From Eucommia ulmoides (lineage: Eukaryota > Streptophyta > Magnoliopsida > Garryales > Eucommiaceae): DNA of 64,000 nt. Within the stretch, counting starts at the first letter, position 1, and every line of letters begins with the position of its first letter. The notes under the pieces were generated by a model, which did no database searches, was not told the origin of the DNA, and was given only the letters and a program-made list of their open reading frames with translations. The stretch is from the NCBI GenBank assembly GCA_016647705.1, contig CM028329.1, forward strand, positions 12,673,910-12,737,909, given 5' to 3'. A program made the position numbers and the translations under genes. Below, one piece after another: positions 30,753 through 42,649 of this stretch.

Positions 30753-30941
30753 AATATTAAACCTCTTTTCATTATGTGTTATTAGGTAATCATTTCATAT
30801 CAGTTATAAATTTATATTTTAAGTATTTAGAAACAGTTACAAATCATCTTATTATTATTTAGGAACAATTACAAATCATATATCTTGTATAAATTAAATT
30901 ATTCTCTATAATGAAAAAATATTCAATCTTGATTTCTTACA
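30753..30941 (+). mobile_element. 3' LTR of copia element 3
   Basis: Collinear with 25790-25978 at a nearly constant offset of about 4963 bp. It ends 'gatttcttaCA'. No unambiguous target duplication was found. Confidence 0.8.
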
Positions 30942-31039
30942 TTATACTCTTTAAATTATAAACATATATACTCTTTATTTTTATTTTTGTTTTTACACGT
31001 TCCTACCTCTTGCCTTTTCTTCTCCAACGAGCAACTAGC

Positions 31040-31620
31040 ACAAGTGCTATTTAGTGACATAAAAAAAAATGTTACTAATTATACAAGTTAGTGTCAATTT
31101 TGCACTTAGTGTTATTTTTATAAAATATCCCTTATATTGATGTGACATTTCATAATGACACTAAACAATCTATAAAAAATCCATACATGAATACTCTCGT
31201 GACCTTTTTGTGCCACTCAAAACTATTTTCAAGTGACACTCGAAAGTATCATGAAGTATTGTGTCATTTCTAAGTGTCATGACATTAATATTTGCGTGTC
31301 AATTGCAAATGTCACAAAATTAAATATATTTTTTCTATATCATTTTCAAATGTTACTAAACATATTACTTTATATTCAAGACTTATAATCTAGTGAATAT
31401 CTTATTTATTGTTTTTTAGAAAGTTTAGAGTTCAATATACATATGTACAAAAAAAAAACATATTACTCTAGGTCACCTGCATTTTTTTATATTATTAAAC
31501 ACAGCTAGTATCATTTCAAAAAGACACTAAATATATTATTTTCTTGTACTTAAAATGTCATGAAAATTATTTCGGTGTCACTTGCAAGTGATTTTTTAAA
31601 ATATTTTTCTTTTCTACGAA
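31040..31620. repeat. Non-coding stretch dense in AGTGTCA/TGACACT words
   Basis: About ten variants of 'agtgtca', 'agtgacact' and 'tgacacta' in both orientations occur within 580 bp, resembling the subterminal repeats of CACTA- or Mutator-type transposons. No terminal inverted repeat or ORF could be assigned. Confidence 0.4.
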
Positions 31621-32510
31621 TTAAGCACATTGTTTTTTCATAATTATCCAAACACATATATACAAGGCAAAGCTTTATATACAAAGTAACAATTACAACA
31701 AAGAGAAATACATTATATCTTAAATGAGAAAATTGAAGAAATACGACCCAAGAATCAGTCTGGTTAAATACAAATTAAAAAGGTATCAAGTGTCCAACAA
31801 ATTTTGGTATAAAAAACCAACAATTGCCATCTAGACAAAATCTAAAAAAGTCATAATTAAAAAGAATTATTGTAACAGAGGGGTGAAGCATCAAAATTTT
31901 ACTCTTATTCACACATTCAAGCATTTGCCTCATTCAATTTTTGCATGAAGATATGATATTCACCAATATTAAAATAATCTTATATGCCTACTGTTCACAA
32001 TTTAAATTTGGATAAAAGAATTCAATTTGTTAAATAACATATCAATAAAGGGGAACACCATGCAACATGTGCTCCAATTGTTTGTTCTATTGTTATCATT
32101 TGTGCATAAGATTTAATTAGATGTTTATTGTATTTGATTGCAGTTTTGCACATATAACTCCCAAAATCGGTCCCAATATTTCTTCTTCTACTTCTTTTGA
32201 TGGATTTGTGCTAACGAGAGTTTCAATTGAAAAAATTTCTTTAGGTCTAATTATACATTTGAGGATACCATATCCCCAACCTTTAAAAAAATTAAAAATG
32301 TTAAACTAACAAAATAGCTATTTTTTTTTTATTAGAATAGAGATATGTTGATGAAACCCAAAAATGGTTAATCGGATACGTCACTTTAGGATCTGGAATA
32401 TTCAATCTTCCCTAACTTAGGTTGCTCATACAACTCAACTTTCTGTAAAATAATGCACCGCAGGTGGCCTACTGGCGTTGCACCTCCGATATGATAATAA
32501 GTCAAGAGTA
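31621..32510. other. AT-rich stretch, nothing recognised
   Basis: No ORF with family resemblance, no RNA gene and no clear element ends were seen here. Confidence 0.5.
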
Positions 32511-33065
32511 GGGATGTCAATGGTCCTATTTAATATAAAACCAAAATTGTTAGACATATATCAAACTAAAACCGTTGATTTTTTTTTTTTAAACAGTTTT
32601 AAAATCGAATCATTTAAATTTATATAAAACCAAAACCATGAAACAACGAAATCATTTAAGATTTTTCAATTTTATAAAAAATCAAAATAAAAACCAAAAC
32701 CGTGAAACCGCGGATCGTTAATTTTTAGGAAAATATTTTGTGGGCTCCCATTTGTTCAAAGAACAACTTTTTAAGGACCACCTTTTTTGGGCTCATCCCA
32801 AAAGTACCATCATATATATAATTCCTAAATTACCCTTCAATTGTTACAAAATTTACAGAAATGCCATTTTGACTTTTTTTTTTTCAAAACTCCTAAAATT
32901 AATATATATTTTAAATTTTTCTCAAATTTTACTTTCTAATAAAAATTTCAATTAATTTTTTTCTTAATTTTTTTTTTTAAAAATATCATAAATATCCTGA
33001 TTATACTTCACTTAATTTTATTTCAATTTTAGTTTATTTTTTAAAATATTCTATGAACATTTTAA

Positions 33066-33352
33066 AACGGATATCAACTAAATATAATTAAGTGGATATC
33101 TACTTAGATATCCTTTTTTTTTTTTTTTGGTAAGAGGATATTTACTTAGATATCCATTAAGTGGGATATCCACTTAATTAAGTAAAAATTCAGGAAAAAT
33201 AATATAAGTGGATATCTACTAAATATAATTAAGTGGATATCCACGTAATGCAAGCAATCAGAAAACCAAAATATCAATAAACAAGCCATTACATTATATA
33301 TAATTAAGTGGATATCCACTTACTAAATATAATCAAGTGGATATCCAATCAG
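33066..33352. repeat. Array of GTGGATATCCAC palindromes
   Basis: Variants of 'aagtggatatccacttaa' occur about nine times in 290 bp, several complete (near 33160, 33232, 33306), separated by 'aaatataatt'. Each is self-complementary, so the array can form multiple hairpins. Confidence 0.85.
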
Positions 33353-33479
33353 AAACCGAATCACCACCACATTCCCATGAAAATTGGAGACCTCAAATAC
33401 AAACGATCCAAAAAAAAAAAAAAAAAAAAACAGAGCAACACGAGCAAATCCACACACGAACAAAACCAAAAACAAACCA

Positions 33480-33930
33480 AATTGGAGACGACGGTGGTGG
33501 TGAAAGAGAGCGGTGGTGGTGGTGGTGAAAACTCTAGATCTACCAAGATTTGTCCATATCTGAGTAGATCTAAGCAATGAAATGACGAACGGCGTAGCAG
33601 TGACGAACGACAGCGGCGGTGACGGCTTAGCGGTGATGAACGCCAAATGACAGTGTGGCGGCGGCGACCACAAGCAGCAAAACAGAGGCAACGAACAGTG
33701 ACAATGAAAGACGAGCATCAGCGGCGACGAGGCAGCGACAACGACGAATGACACTTACGAACCACAACTGCGGCAGCAGGTAGCAACGGTGGCACCGACG
33801 ACGAGCATTAGCGGTGGTGTCAAGATTTGGCGAGGGCGGTAGAGAGAGCGAGAAAGTAATGGAGAGAGGGAGTGCCGACAGTGAGAATAAGAGAGATGAG
33901 AGAGAGTAATGAAAAGGATTTCCCAAAAAT
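33480..33930. other. GC-rich, GGTGG/GCGGCG-rich tract inside the hAT-like element
   Basis: Composition changes sharply from the AT-rich flanks. Long frames open on the minus strand (e.g. 33323-33754), but their peptides are low-complexity Leu/Val/Ser/Cys/His runs with no domain, so I do not call a gene. It could be a captured, decayed gene fragment or a leader of a nested element. Confidence 0.4.
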
Positions 33931-34510
33931 AGGGTTTCACTTGTAGGGGTATTTTTGTCATTACAAAATGTGAGTAGGAGTATGTGCCAATTGTTTTCTA
34001 AAATAAGAGTTAGAAAGTTGTTTTATACGTATAGGATTTAAAAAGTTAGGACTTTTGGAGAAAAAAACCTATTTTTTATATATAAATAAAAACATAACTA
34101 AAATATAAAATATGAATTCCACAACACAAACTCAAACCACAAAACTAAATAAATGGTTCCTAAACATACTTAAAATACAACCCTAATATATATATTAGAG
34201 GGATTAAAGTGTAAATAAATAAAAAACATATATACATATATTAAGGGTTAAACGGTATATATATATATGAAAAGTATGGGTATATATGTCATAAAAAATA
34301 TATCTAAAATATTGGTTACATGGTTTGATTACGCGGTCGGTTTTGTGGTACGGTTTCGCGATTTTACTATCCTAAAACCAAAATCAAAACCGCTTGGGTT
34401 GCTAATTTCACAATCAAAATAGCAACCAAACTATTTAGTTAGTTTGAAAACCAGACCATTCGGTTTAGTTTTGCCTTGTTACCTGTCGGTTTAGTTTTTA
34501 TTGCCATCCC

Positions 34511-34596
34511 TAGTCAAGAGTTCTCAGGAAAGTTTGGTGGAGTATCATACCTCTAGTCAAGAGTTCTCAGGAAAGTTTGGTAGAGTATCATATGGA
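34511..34596. repeat. 43-bp tandem duplication next to the hAT-like element
   Basis: 'tagtcaagagttctcagg' starts at 34511 and 34554, followed by 'aaagtttggt(g/a)gagtatcata' in both. It overlaps the right target duplication of the hAT-like element. Confidence 0.9.
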
Positions 34597-34599
34597 AAA

Positions 34600-35310
34600 T
34601 GATAGTGTGCCTGGTCAGCCCTCCTATATCAGTATTTATTGGAGTGGGAAGACTCGTTTGGTAAGTCTTTCTCGCATCTCTACCTATTACCATTAATATG
34701 GAAATAATCACGGAGTCAGAAGTTAAAGAGTCGTTACTTGGGGAGTTTAACGATTCTTTCTAGAATAAGTTGAGGATGTCACAATCGCTCCCGAGTAGAA
34801 GTAGCAGTGGCACCATGTCCTGGAGTCATAACCCTAGTCGGGGTGATGAGTTAAGGCTGAAAAGCCAATCTCCGTGGTCGGGTTGATGTTGTATTTGGCT
34901 TGTTTAGGCAAAGTGCTACTCGAGATGGTGGGCATTCTAGGGTCGGCATGTTGGTAAACTTGTAGTTCGTTGTAGCTTTTCATACCTGGCACATGTTTGT
35001 TTACACGTGGCGATGATTTTGGTCTTGCTTGTTTTCCTCATTAGATGCCCCCTATTCTCGGGCAGGTAGGGGTTGTGTCTTGGGAATATGAGGATGATTT
35101 TCTGGGGGCCTGACTTGGCATGAAGTCGAAATGGTACTTCCTCGATGGATGCGCCTAATGAGCGATTCGCAGTATGATGTCTTGGGCTTTGTGTCTTCAA
35201 CGTGTCGAGCATTTAATGCTCCATGATTGATTAAAGGCATACTACTTTGTTTCCCTAGGTGACGATAGGAGGGACTCTTACACGAACCTCCCTATAAAAG
35301 GAGTTTAAGG
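34600..35310. mobile_element. LTR-like or promoter region left of Tat-like element T1
   Basis: GC content rises and a strong TATA box (CCTATAAAAGG, about 35291-35301) reads on the + strand, toward the antisense ORFs of T1. Some words ('gagtttaacgattc', 'ccctagtc(g)ggg', 'aaaagcc') recall 53690-54080. This could be the left LTR of T1 or a promoter for its antisense gene; LTR ends were not found. Confidence 0.4.
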
Positions 35311-35780
35311 CCCCATTTGGTAACAGTTTCCATCCTAGAAATTCTCATCCCATTCCCAGATTTTTGGGATTTCTGTTTGGGAATAGCGTTTGGTAATTTT
35401 TGTTCTCGTTCCCATTCTATTTTCATTTAAAATTGTGTCAATTTTTTTCTTAAGAAATGAGAAATAAAGAAAAGTTATTTCTCATTATTCTCATCCCATT
35501 CTCAAAATCACTGTCACTGTTCATCCGTCTGCCGACCATCGTCCGCCGCAGTCCCCCCTTCCGGCCATCTCTGGCCACCGTTACCCACCTGCCGGTCACC
35601 GTTCGGCAACCGCCGCCGTCCAGCCAAAACAAAAAAAAAAAAAAAAAAATTAAATTAGTTTTAGGATAAAATCGTTACCAAACGCGATTCTGTTCCCAAA
35701 ACAAACAAAAAAAAAAAAAAATTATCGTTAGCAAACGCGATTCTACTTCCAAGAAGAAAAAAAAAATTCCCATCCCATCC
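35311..35780. mobile_element. Possible small inverted-repeat element (GGCCCCATTTGGTAAC end)
   Basis: The left side has 'ggccccatttggtaac' and 'gaatagcgtttggtaa'. The right side has 'gttaccaaacgcgattc' and 'tagcaaacgcgattc' in inverse orientation, with poly(A) runs between. It sits about 10 bp after the TATA box at 35291. Right limit and target duplication are uncertain. Confidence 0.45.
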
Positions 35781-36076
35781 CACTTCCCGACTTTGGTATT
35801 TCTGCAATCCTTTTACAATCAGGCTTTCGTTGGTGTTCTTTTGCAATTCTCTTGTAAGCATCAGTTACTCTCTTCTTTTTCATTTTCGGGACGTCTTCTT
35901 TCATTGTTTCTATTTAATTTCTTGGCTTCACCTCTCTTATTCGTTCTGTTCGTGTTGAGCGTGTTCTCTTCTCTTTCTCCATCTTTAGTCGGGTTGTCAC
36001 CGTGTCGTCCAGCGACCTTCAATCTCCCTTTTTTTCTTCGTCTTCCCTATCTTCATTCATACATATTTTTCCTATA

Positions 36077-38130
36077 ATGTAAAAGCGTCGTGGGTCCATT
36101 CCAACATCAGAGTGGTTCAGTCTCTCCACCGATGATAGTGCCGGCGAGGTTAGGCCCTCCGCGGCAACTCCCTCCACAAGTGATCGAGGTGCTAACCCTA
36201 GCATCGAGACTCCAAACGCTAAGGTTGGAACAAAGATTGGGCCTTCTGATGGGCCTGATTCTAATGTCGGTGGATCAGGGGTTGGGCCTTCAATTAGGCC
36301 TGACCTCGAGGCAGTGGCCAAGCTTACTGGGTAATAGTCGTAGGCTCCCATTTTCGTCGTTTTCGACCATCCCATCATACATAAACCCGATCTTGGGGTG
36401 GTCAGGGCCACAGGGAATATCGTTGTGGAGTCTTAACTCTTAGACATGTATGACGACCATTCCATTCCCGGCGAAGTAGTACTATCTCTTCCCTGGTCGG
36501 GGTTTCGAGCGTATGGCTATGTGTTTTGGTTTATCACCTTCTACACCAATGCCCTCTTCGACAGGGTGCGATTCCCTCTTTACTCTTTCAGTTGGGAGGT
36601 TCTCCATATAGTGAACCTCTCGCCTGCCCAGGTCATTCCTAATGGTTGGAGGATAATGGTCAGATTCATTATTCTCTGCCTTAAGAGGGACATTACCCCT
36701 ACGTTCTCCTTATTCGTCCACTTTTACATCATTGGGAAAAACACAAAATCCAACGACAGATGGTTTCTGTTTCTTACTTAGCAGGGGATGCAGAAACTTG
36801 TAGTCGGGATCCCTAAGAACAATAAATGATGGAAAAGCAAGTGGGTCCTTGTAAGTTAGAAATTGGGAACAATCCACTGTGAAGAAGGGGCCTTTTCCAA
36901 TCCCCGCTCGGTGGAAAAAAAAAAAAGAACTAAGTAACCCTGCTGTGCCCGATCTTTTCCTTTAATTCCCGGTCTTCTTTGTTGGTTTTTTTTTTTGGCA
37001 ACTGTTTCATCTAATTTCTTTTCTCCCATCTTTTGTAGAGATCCATAGTTAACCTCCGCAACTCAGTAGCGTTGAGGCAACTGACGTTGCTATTCTTAAG
37101 GAAATCTCCGAAACGGCGAGAGACTTCGATTACCTTAAAGACACCGATTTCGACTTCTTATTCATGAAGCCTAACCGACTAGCTCGAGTTTTGGAAGTTG
37201 ACCTCGAGATTGACCGATGAATTGATGAGTACACACCAAAGTTGGACCTGTCGAGTTCCGCCCAAAGGACCGTTATAATCCTCATCGTTCCATTATAATC
37301 CTCTTTCCCCCGTTATACTAAAGTGTTTGGTGAGCATATACGTCGAGTTGTAGCGTGAACAAAGAGGTTATGAAAGCATTGCGTTGTCGCCAGGCCGCAA
37401 AGATGACTATCGCCACTCTTGTCGCCATGGCCGATCCTGTTGGTATTCCTATTGTTTTCCCAGTTACTGTCACAATGGCCACTTCGGGTGAAGTCTCCTG
37501 CCAAGTGCCCTCGGCCAACATTGTGGCTAACTGTCCTACTATGTCGGCCAAGAAATTACGCTTGTCTGCTACTGTAGTGGCCATTCGGGAAGAGCCAGTG
37601 CTTAAGAGACCGTAGGGGACACCACTGACAACCTCTAGAAAAGAAAAAAAAGAAAGTGGGAGAGCCTTCCCGAGGTCGTGCATCCAAATCTCCAACTTAG
37701 GGAGAGCCCCGAGAATGGGCTCCTCGGGTTGATCGGCTCACCATGGAGTCGATGGTTATCTCTAATCCTAAAAACACAGCTCGATGGTCGCAACCTGCAA
37801 TTCTCTTATGGGACCCCGAGGCAGTGGTAGGTAGGCCTACCTTGGCAAGGAAAGGGATGCCAAGGAGAAGGCTGAGGCTAAGTTGGTTGAGAAAAGAGCC
37901 TAAGTAGAAGATGTGGTGGTGAGAGCTATCTAGGTTTGAAAGTTGATTGTTGATTTTCGCAAGCTGAGAGAGGACCTTAAGGAGAAATTCATGGAGGCTG
38001 GATTTGAAGATGCCAAGTACAGGGTGCTTGAGATGTATTCTGAGGTGAACATTTTCAGAAATCTACTTCTTGGGACTTCCCCTTCGACGGTGAAGCAGAG
38101 CAAGGTGACCTCAGTTAATTGGAGCCCCTA
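36077..38130 (+). pseudogene. T1 antisense ORF 1 ('putative gypsy type transposon'-like domain plus coiled coil)
   Basis: A frame from ATG 36077 reads KRRGSIPTSEWFSLSTDDSA and, from 36446, MYDDHSIPGEVV, YTNALFDRVRFPLYSFSWEV and NLSPAQVIPNGWRIMVRFII. The layout resembles the plant family annotated as 'putative gypsy type transposon' (Pfam Transposase_28). A coiled-coil segment at 37943-38045 (FRKLREDLKEKFMEAGFEDA) follows in another frame. Stops, including TAA as second codon, and frameshifts make it a pseudogene. It is opposite in strand to the integrase of the same element, as in T2. Family assignment is from recall of motif layout; role unknown. Confidence 0.65.
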
Positions 38131-38762
38131 ACCACTTAATTGGATGGCTTTCTGACCCTTCAGCAGATTGCCAATGATCTAGGGGTTGTGATCATGGTGC
38201 CTCTGCGCCTATGGTAGGTTTGACTAGGGCGTCATTCGGAGAATCACCTTTAGACCCGACCATTGACAAGTCGGCTCCAGCCTCGGCCATCAGCCAATAG
38301 TCCTCTTGCTCCTTTTTTTTTTGGGGGGGGGGGGGGTTGTCTATATTTTCCCTTGAATGCCACAGTTTGTAATGCCTCAGGACTCATTTGCTAATAGACA
38401 AGGTATTTTGCTTTTCCTCTCAACTCTTTTCTCTTGTTTGGTTGTGTTCTATTGTTTGTCCTCTACGTATGCCAAGTAGTTTAATCTTGTTTGGGGTGAT
38501 TCGGAGAGTCATTTTGGTATTCGTGTTCCAGATGCGATGGTTTGTGCCTTTTTGAAGGCGCCTTTGCTGCCCATATTTATTGCGGAAACCTTTTGAGATT
38601 CCCATACAATTAATCACTAGTCATTCAATACTCACGCCTCATGACCTTCCTTATTCGGAACTGCATATTATTATTTCTTTTCCTATTTTCTCTCACTTCT
38701 ATTTGCCAAACTTTTTCTCCTACTTTCTCTATGCTCATATCTGTGTTTTCTTTTGTCATCTT

Positions 38763-39215
38763 CAATCGTGGGCCTCCACGAGAACGTCAAAAAGTGTCGG
38801 TCCAAGCAAAATTAGGATGTGAGGAGCGTTAAGGTCCTCATCCAACAATTAAAGACGGATGAGAGGCTTCTATACCACTTCTACAAACTAGAGGAGCTTG
38901 GAGTCCTCTTCTTTAGCCTAGACGCCCATTATTACAACATAGCTGCAGAGATTCTGGATGTACTATCCAGACTGGAAGAGGAGGAGGAGGAGGAGAAAGC
39001 GACCAAACTTGGGTCGTACTGTATAAACAGCAGGCGACCAGGGTGGAGGTAGAGGCAAAAAGCATAGCTCAAAAGGTGAAGACTCAAGAGCTCACCTCTA
39101 TACTTTTGAACTACACCACGATGGGCGACTACCAATTCTCCAGTGAGGAAGTAGGCCCGACTGCCCAAGCCCCCTCCGACTCCCAGTGGGAGAAGAAGAT
39201 AAGAAGATATCTTCT
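38763..39215 (+). pseudogene. T1 antisense ORF 2 (short coiled-coil ORF)
   Basis: After a pyrimidine-rich leader (38650-38760) a frame reads (W)ASTRTSKSVGPSKIR, shifts, and continues VLIQQLKTDERLLYHFYKLE, ELGVLFFSLDAHYYN and LDVLSRLEEEEEEE. It occupies the same relative place as T2's second antisense ORF (60075-60422), also begins like M-A-S, and shares an F-x-SLD-x-(A)H pattern followed by a charged helix. The start codon seems lost (GTGG in place of ATGG). Confidence 0.45.
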
Positions 39216-39839
39216 ACATTTTATTTCAAAACATACTTTTTGGTCATTATTTATTTTTTATTGAAGATGTAAGGGACATCCCCTTTTTTCCCTGTAAGGG
39301 GGGTGATTTCTCCTCCATTTCATATAAAAAAAAAACTAATTTTTTGTAATTTAGTCTTTTCTTGCTTGTTCTTTCGTAGATTGAATGCATATTCGAATCT
39401 TAGGAGTAACATGATAGTAAGAAGGAACGCGGCAGTAAGATATAACAGGGAGTATCGTATCGGTTGTAGGAGACCAAGCAGGTCGTAGAAAATCAAGTCG
39501 AGTAGAGAGTTGTTTTAGATTTAAAGACCCTTTGAATCCCCAACAACCTCTTTTTCCTGGCCCCCTGGTTGGGTATGCCTGGATTGTCCGGTATTTCTCG
39601 AGTATGTTTGCAGTACCAAGAGGTTTTTTTTGGTTATCCCCGATCTAGCCACGTCAGATTACTGCGATTGGCTAATCGGTTGAGTTGTGTCCCAGAGTTT
39701 TCGTCGCAAACTCCTTCCTAGGTAGGGTTAGTCGATTAGTTGTCGCCAAATCATAGTATGTTGATACTTGCAATAGTTTGATCGAAATAGAAATTTTATT
39801 AAGGAAGATGCAAAGTATACCTTACATTTGGATTGTTTT

Positions 39840-40960
39840 CTATTGAAAATATTTTTTCAAGTGTTCCACATTCCACGGGTTTCGCAGCGGTCATCCTTCC
39901 AAGGTTTCGAGCTCGTAGGTGTGGGGGCCAATAACATTGGCAATTCGGTATGGACCTTTCTAGTTAGGACCCAATTTGCTTTCGTCTTGATCTCGTGTTG
40001 CAATACTAACTTTTCGTAGTACAAGGTCACCTTCCATGAATGCCCGTGATTTGACACGTTTGTTGGAGTATCGGGTCATTTGTTGTTTATAAGTTGTTTG
40101 TTGTACGTAGGACTCTCCCTTTTTTCTTCTATCAAATCAAGATTTAGCTCGAGTTCACTATGATTTCCATTGGGGTTGTAGTGTGCCACCTGGATCTTCT
40201 GTAGATCCAGTTCGATTGGAATTACTACCTTTGTGCTGAAGACCATTGCGAAAGGCGTCTCTCCCTTTGAAACCCTTGAAGTCATATTGTAAGCCCATAG
40301 GACTGAAAGGAGATCCTCGACCCACTTTGACTTAGATTTTTTCCAATCGAGTTTTTAGCTTATGCAGAATTGTTCGATTGGTTACCTCAACTTGATCTTT
40401 CGACTAAGTGTGATATCTAATGGACATATGGTGGCATATACTTACTCCCGAACAAGAGTCGTCAAACAAGTTACAATCAAATTGTGCCTTGTGATCACTA
40501 ATCATGGCTTGAAATACTCGGAATCGATAAACGATGTGTCTTTACTCAAAGTCTCTCATCTTGAAATTAGTGATTTTGTCCACAGTCTCAACCCATTTAG
40601 TAAAATAGTCGATTGCTACGATCAGGAATTTTTCTTAGGCGACAACTATTGGGAACGGGCCAATAATGTCCACCCCCAATTAACCAAATGGCCATGTCCT
40701 AGTCAGAGGGAGTTGTCCCGTGGGTGGAGTGTTGATGGTCAGATTAAATCGTTGACACTTGTCATACTTCTATACCAACTCTTATGCATCAACTTCGATT
40801 GTCGGCCAAAAATATCGCCGCAACACCTTCTTGGCTAGAGCCCGTGCCCCCCAAATGGTTGCTACAGATTTCTTTATGAATATATTAGAGTACGTAGTGG
40901 CCTTCGTTCAGATGTAAACATCGGAGCAAGGGTCCTATGAAGAATCGTTTATATTGCATT
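39840..40960 (-). pseudogene. T1 Ty3/gypsy integrase remnant
   Basis: Reading leftwards on the minus strand: LAKKVLRRYFWPTIEVDA, KYDKCQRFNLTINTPPTGQL (end of the zinc-binding domain), LGVDIIGPFP with the first catalytic Asp, VAIDYFTKWVE, then SRVSKGETPFAMVFSTKVVI (40226-40285) and, at 39857-40010, KTKANWVLTRKVHTELP and GRCETRGMWNT-like text, the C-terminal end. This matches Tat-lineage integrases. Stops and shifts break it. Reverse transcriptase and upstream genes are absent, as sequence from 41073 on is another element. Confidence 0.85.
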
Positions 40961-41072
40961 CCTCGTACTAGTACGTACTGGGATGCTTGGTACCTAACCC
41001 TCCTAGCTTTGTTTTTCTATTCGGAAAGGATTCCACTATTGAGATAATTGTAGATGGGGTCGATCAAACTAA

Positions 41073-42649
41073 TGTAGACACTGCATTTTGTCCCGCTTGT
41101 TTTTGCATAATAAAAAGTTTAGGGTCTAAAGTGAAAATTTGTACAAACTTTAAACTAACGTTTAAAGAGATGAATTTGCGCATTAGATTCCATGTTTATT
41201 TTTTGCATAATATTTTAATATAAGAAAAACAAAACAAAAAAAAAAAGGACAATTATGATGAATTCAGGTGTAAATTAAAGTTTCGGGTCAAAATTAAAAT
41301 TTATAAAAGTTATTTTGAGGCCAAATTAATTAAATTGAAACTTTCAAATGAATATCACTCTTAAGATTTCATGAGAAATTGGTTAAACTAAGAAAAAATA
41401 AAGTAGCATGGAAATTTATTTTTATTGATCAGTAAGAAACTAATTTCGGTTTCCACCCACCAATTTAAAGAAATTTCACCTTTTTCACATACTTTTTATT
41501 TTGACCCCAAAAACTATAGTTTTCGCCGATTTTGTCAAATTGACGACCAATTACACTTTATTTTTCGAAATTGAACATTCCAAACACTTGAGGAATGCTT
41601 TAATTTTATTATTTTAATTTTAATTTCATTAAAAAACCAAAAATTGCATTTATTTAATAAAGAGTGCCCAAAACATCAAGTTTTCCTTTGTGCACCCCTG
41701 CAGGAATTAGATGTATACCTTCTTGGGAGTTGCGATATCTATTGTTGAGCATTCCTAGGTCATTTCCATGAAAGGAAGGACTTAATTTGGTGGATTTTGA
41801 AGGTTAAACACGCAGTACCATTTATAGGGGGCGAAAATTCTTAAAAATTATTTTTAAAACTTGTTCGTAGTAAATGTTTTCTAAAATATTTTTTTAAGTT
41901 TAAACCAAAATTCCTTCATAATGAATTTTTTCTCAAAATTTAGTTTGTTTCTATTTTAACTAAGGAACAAAAATATTTTATATTTTACCCTTTTTTTTTT
42001 TTTTTTTAATACGCTTTGCATGCATATAAATATTTTTGACAATATAGCCTAAACTAAAAAAAAAAAATCACCCCCAATGCCAAACTTTTCGATTCTATCC
42101 ATAATTGATAGGCGGTCTAAAGGGAGACATTTCTCTTTTAAATATTTTCATATTTGCTTTAAGTTTTAAATGCATAGAAAATAAGGAGAATTATTATGAT
42201 AACCAAATCGAAAAATTTAGTTGGACTTGTTTTAATTAAATTTTTTATTTAAATTAAGGTACCGTTTTCGGACGGGTGTCTTGGGGTGCCTAACACATTC
42301 CCCGAGCATAACCAGCCCATGAACCTTAAAGAATTCTCTGGTTAAGACAAAAAATATTGTGAGTCAAATATTGGTCCATTTTGAAAGATAAAAATGATTT
42401 TCAAAAATCCCGGTGACCTAGCACACCATTTAACTCAATGCTAGGTGATAACTCTATTTTTTAATAAAACTTGGCCCAAAGAACTATTTTTCAAAACCAG
42501 TGCTTAGAAAAGACCCTGAACTGTTTTTAAAAGATTTAAAAAAAACAAAAAGCTTATCCAAAAGTATTTTAAAAAATGATGAAGTTCTTCTTTCCTTTCA
42601 AAGCAAATGGGAGCCAACAAAAGTTCTTTTCATCTGGGGTGTGTCAGTT
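41073..42649 (+). mobile_element. LTR of an Ogre/Tat-like retrotransposon
   Basis: Starts TGTAGACACTGCATTTTGTCCC and closes 'gggtgtgtCA', directly before a TTGGCGAC primer-binding motif. Inside, 'cgttttcggacgggtgtctt' with 'gtgcctaacacattcccc' is a block common in plant gypsy LTR/leader sequences. Length about 1.58 kb. There is no second copy in the window, so the end rests on the primer-binding site. Confidence 0.5.

Larger units (their letters stand above)
25790..30941 (+). mobile_element. Ty1/copia retrotransposon with both LTRs (copia element 3)
   Basis: Two ~189-bp LTRs (25790-25978 and 30753-30941) bracket gag, protease, a shortened integrase, reverse transcriptase and RNase H, all on the + strand in copia order. 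A primer-binding-like 'gtatcaacctaacc' (initiator Met tRNA type) follows the 5' LTR, and a purine-rich tract precedes the 3' LTR. Many stops and frameshifts, a tandem gag duplication and an integrase deletion show it is dead. It abuts the solo LTR at its left. Confidence 0.88.
32519..34512. mobile_element. hAT-like non-autonomous DNA transposon, 1994 bp
   Basis: The left end TAGGGATGTCAATGG and the right end TTGCCATCCCTA are imperfect inverted repeats. They are bounded by perfect GTCAAGAG copies (32511-32518 and 34513-34520), the 8-bp duplication of hAT elements. Subterminal regions repeat 'aaccaaaaccgtg' and 'cggttt' words in opposite orientations. No transposase is present. The centre holds a palindrome array (33066-33352) and a GC-rich tract (33480-33930), probably a nested insertion (about 32735-34075). 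Confidence 0.9.

Noticed and set aside
33323-33754. Minus-strand 143-codon ORF in the hAT-like element
   Set aside because: Low-complexity Leu/Ser/His/Cys runs created by GGTGG/GCGGCG repeats, with no motif or start support.
36019-36411. Minus-strand 130-codon ORF opposite the T1 antisense ORF start
   Set aside because: Mirrors the + strand frame that carries the recognisable domain; no motif of its own.
37318-37695. Minus-strand 125-codon ORF in T1
   Set aside because: It lies opposite the decayed antisense ORF 1 of T1 and shows no family resemblance; treated as a shadow.
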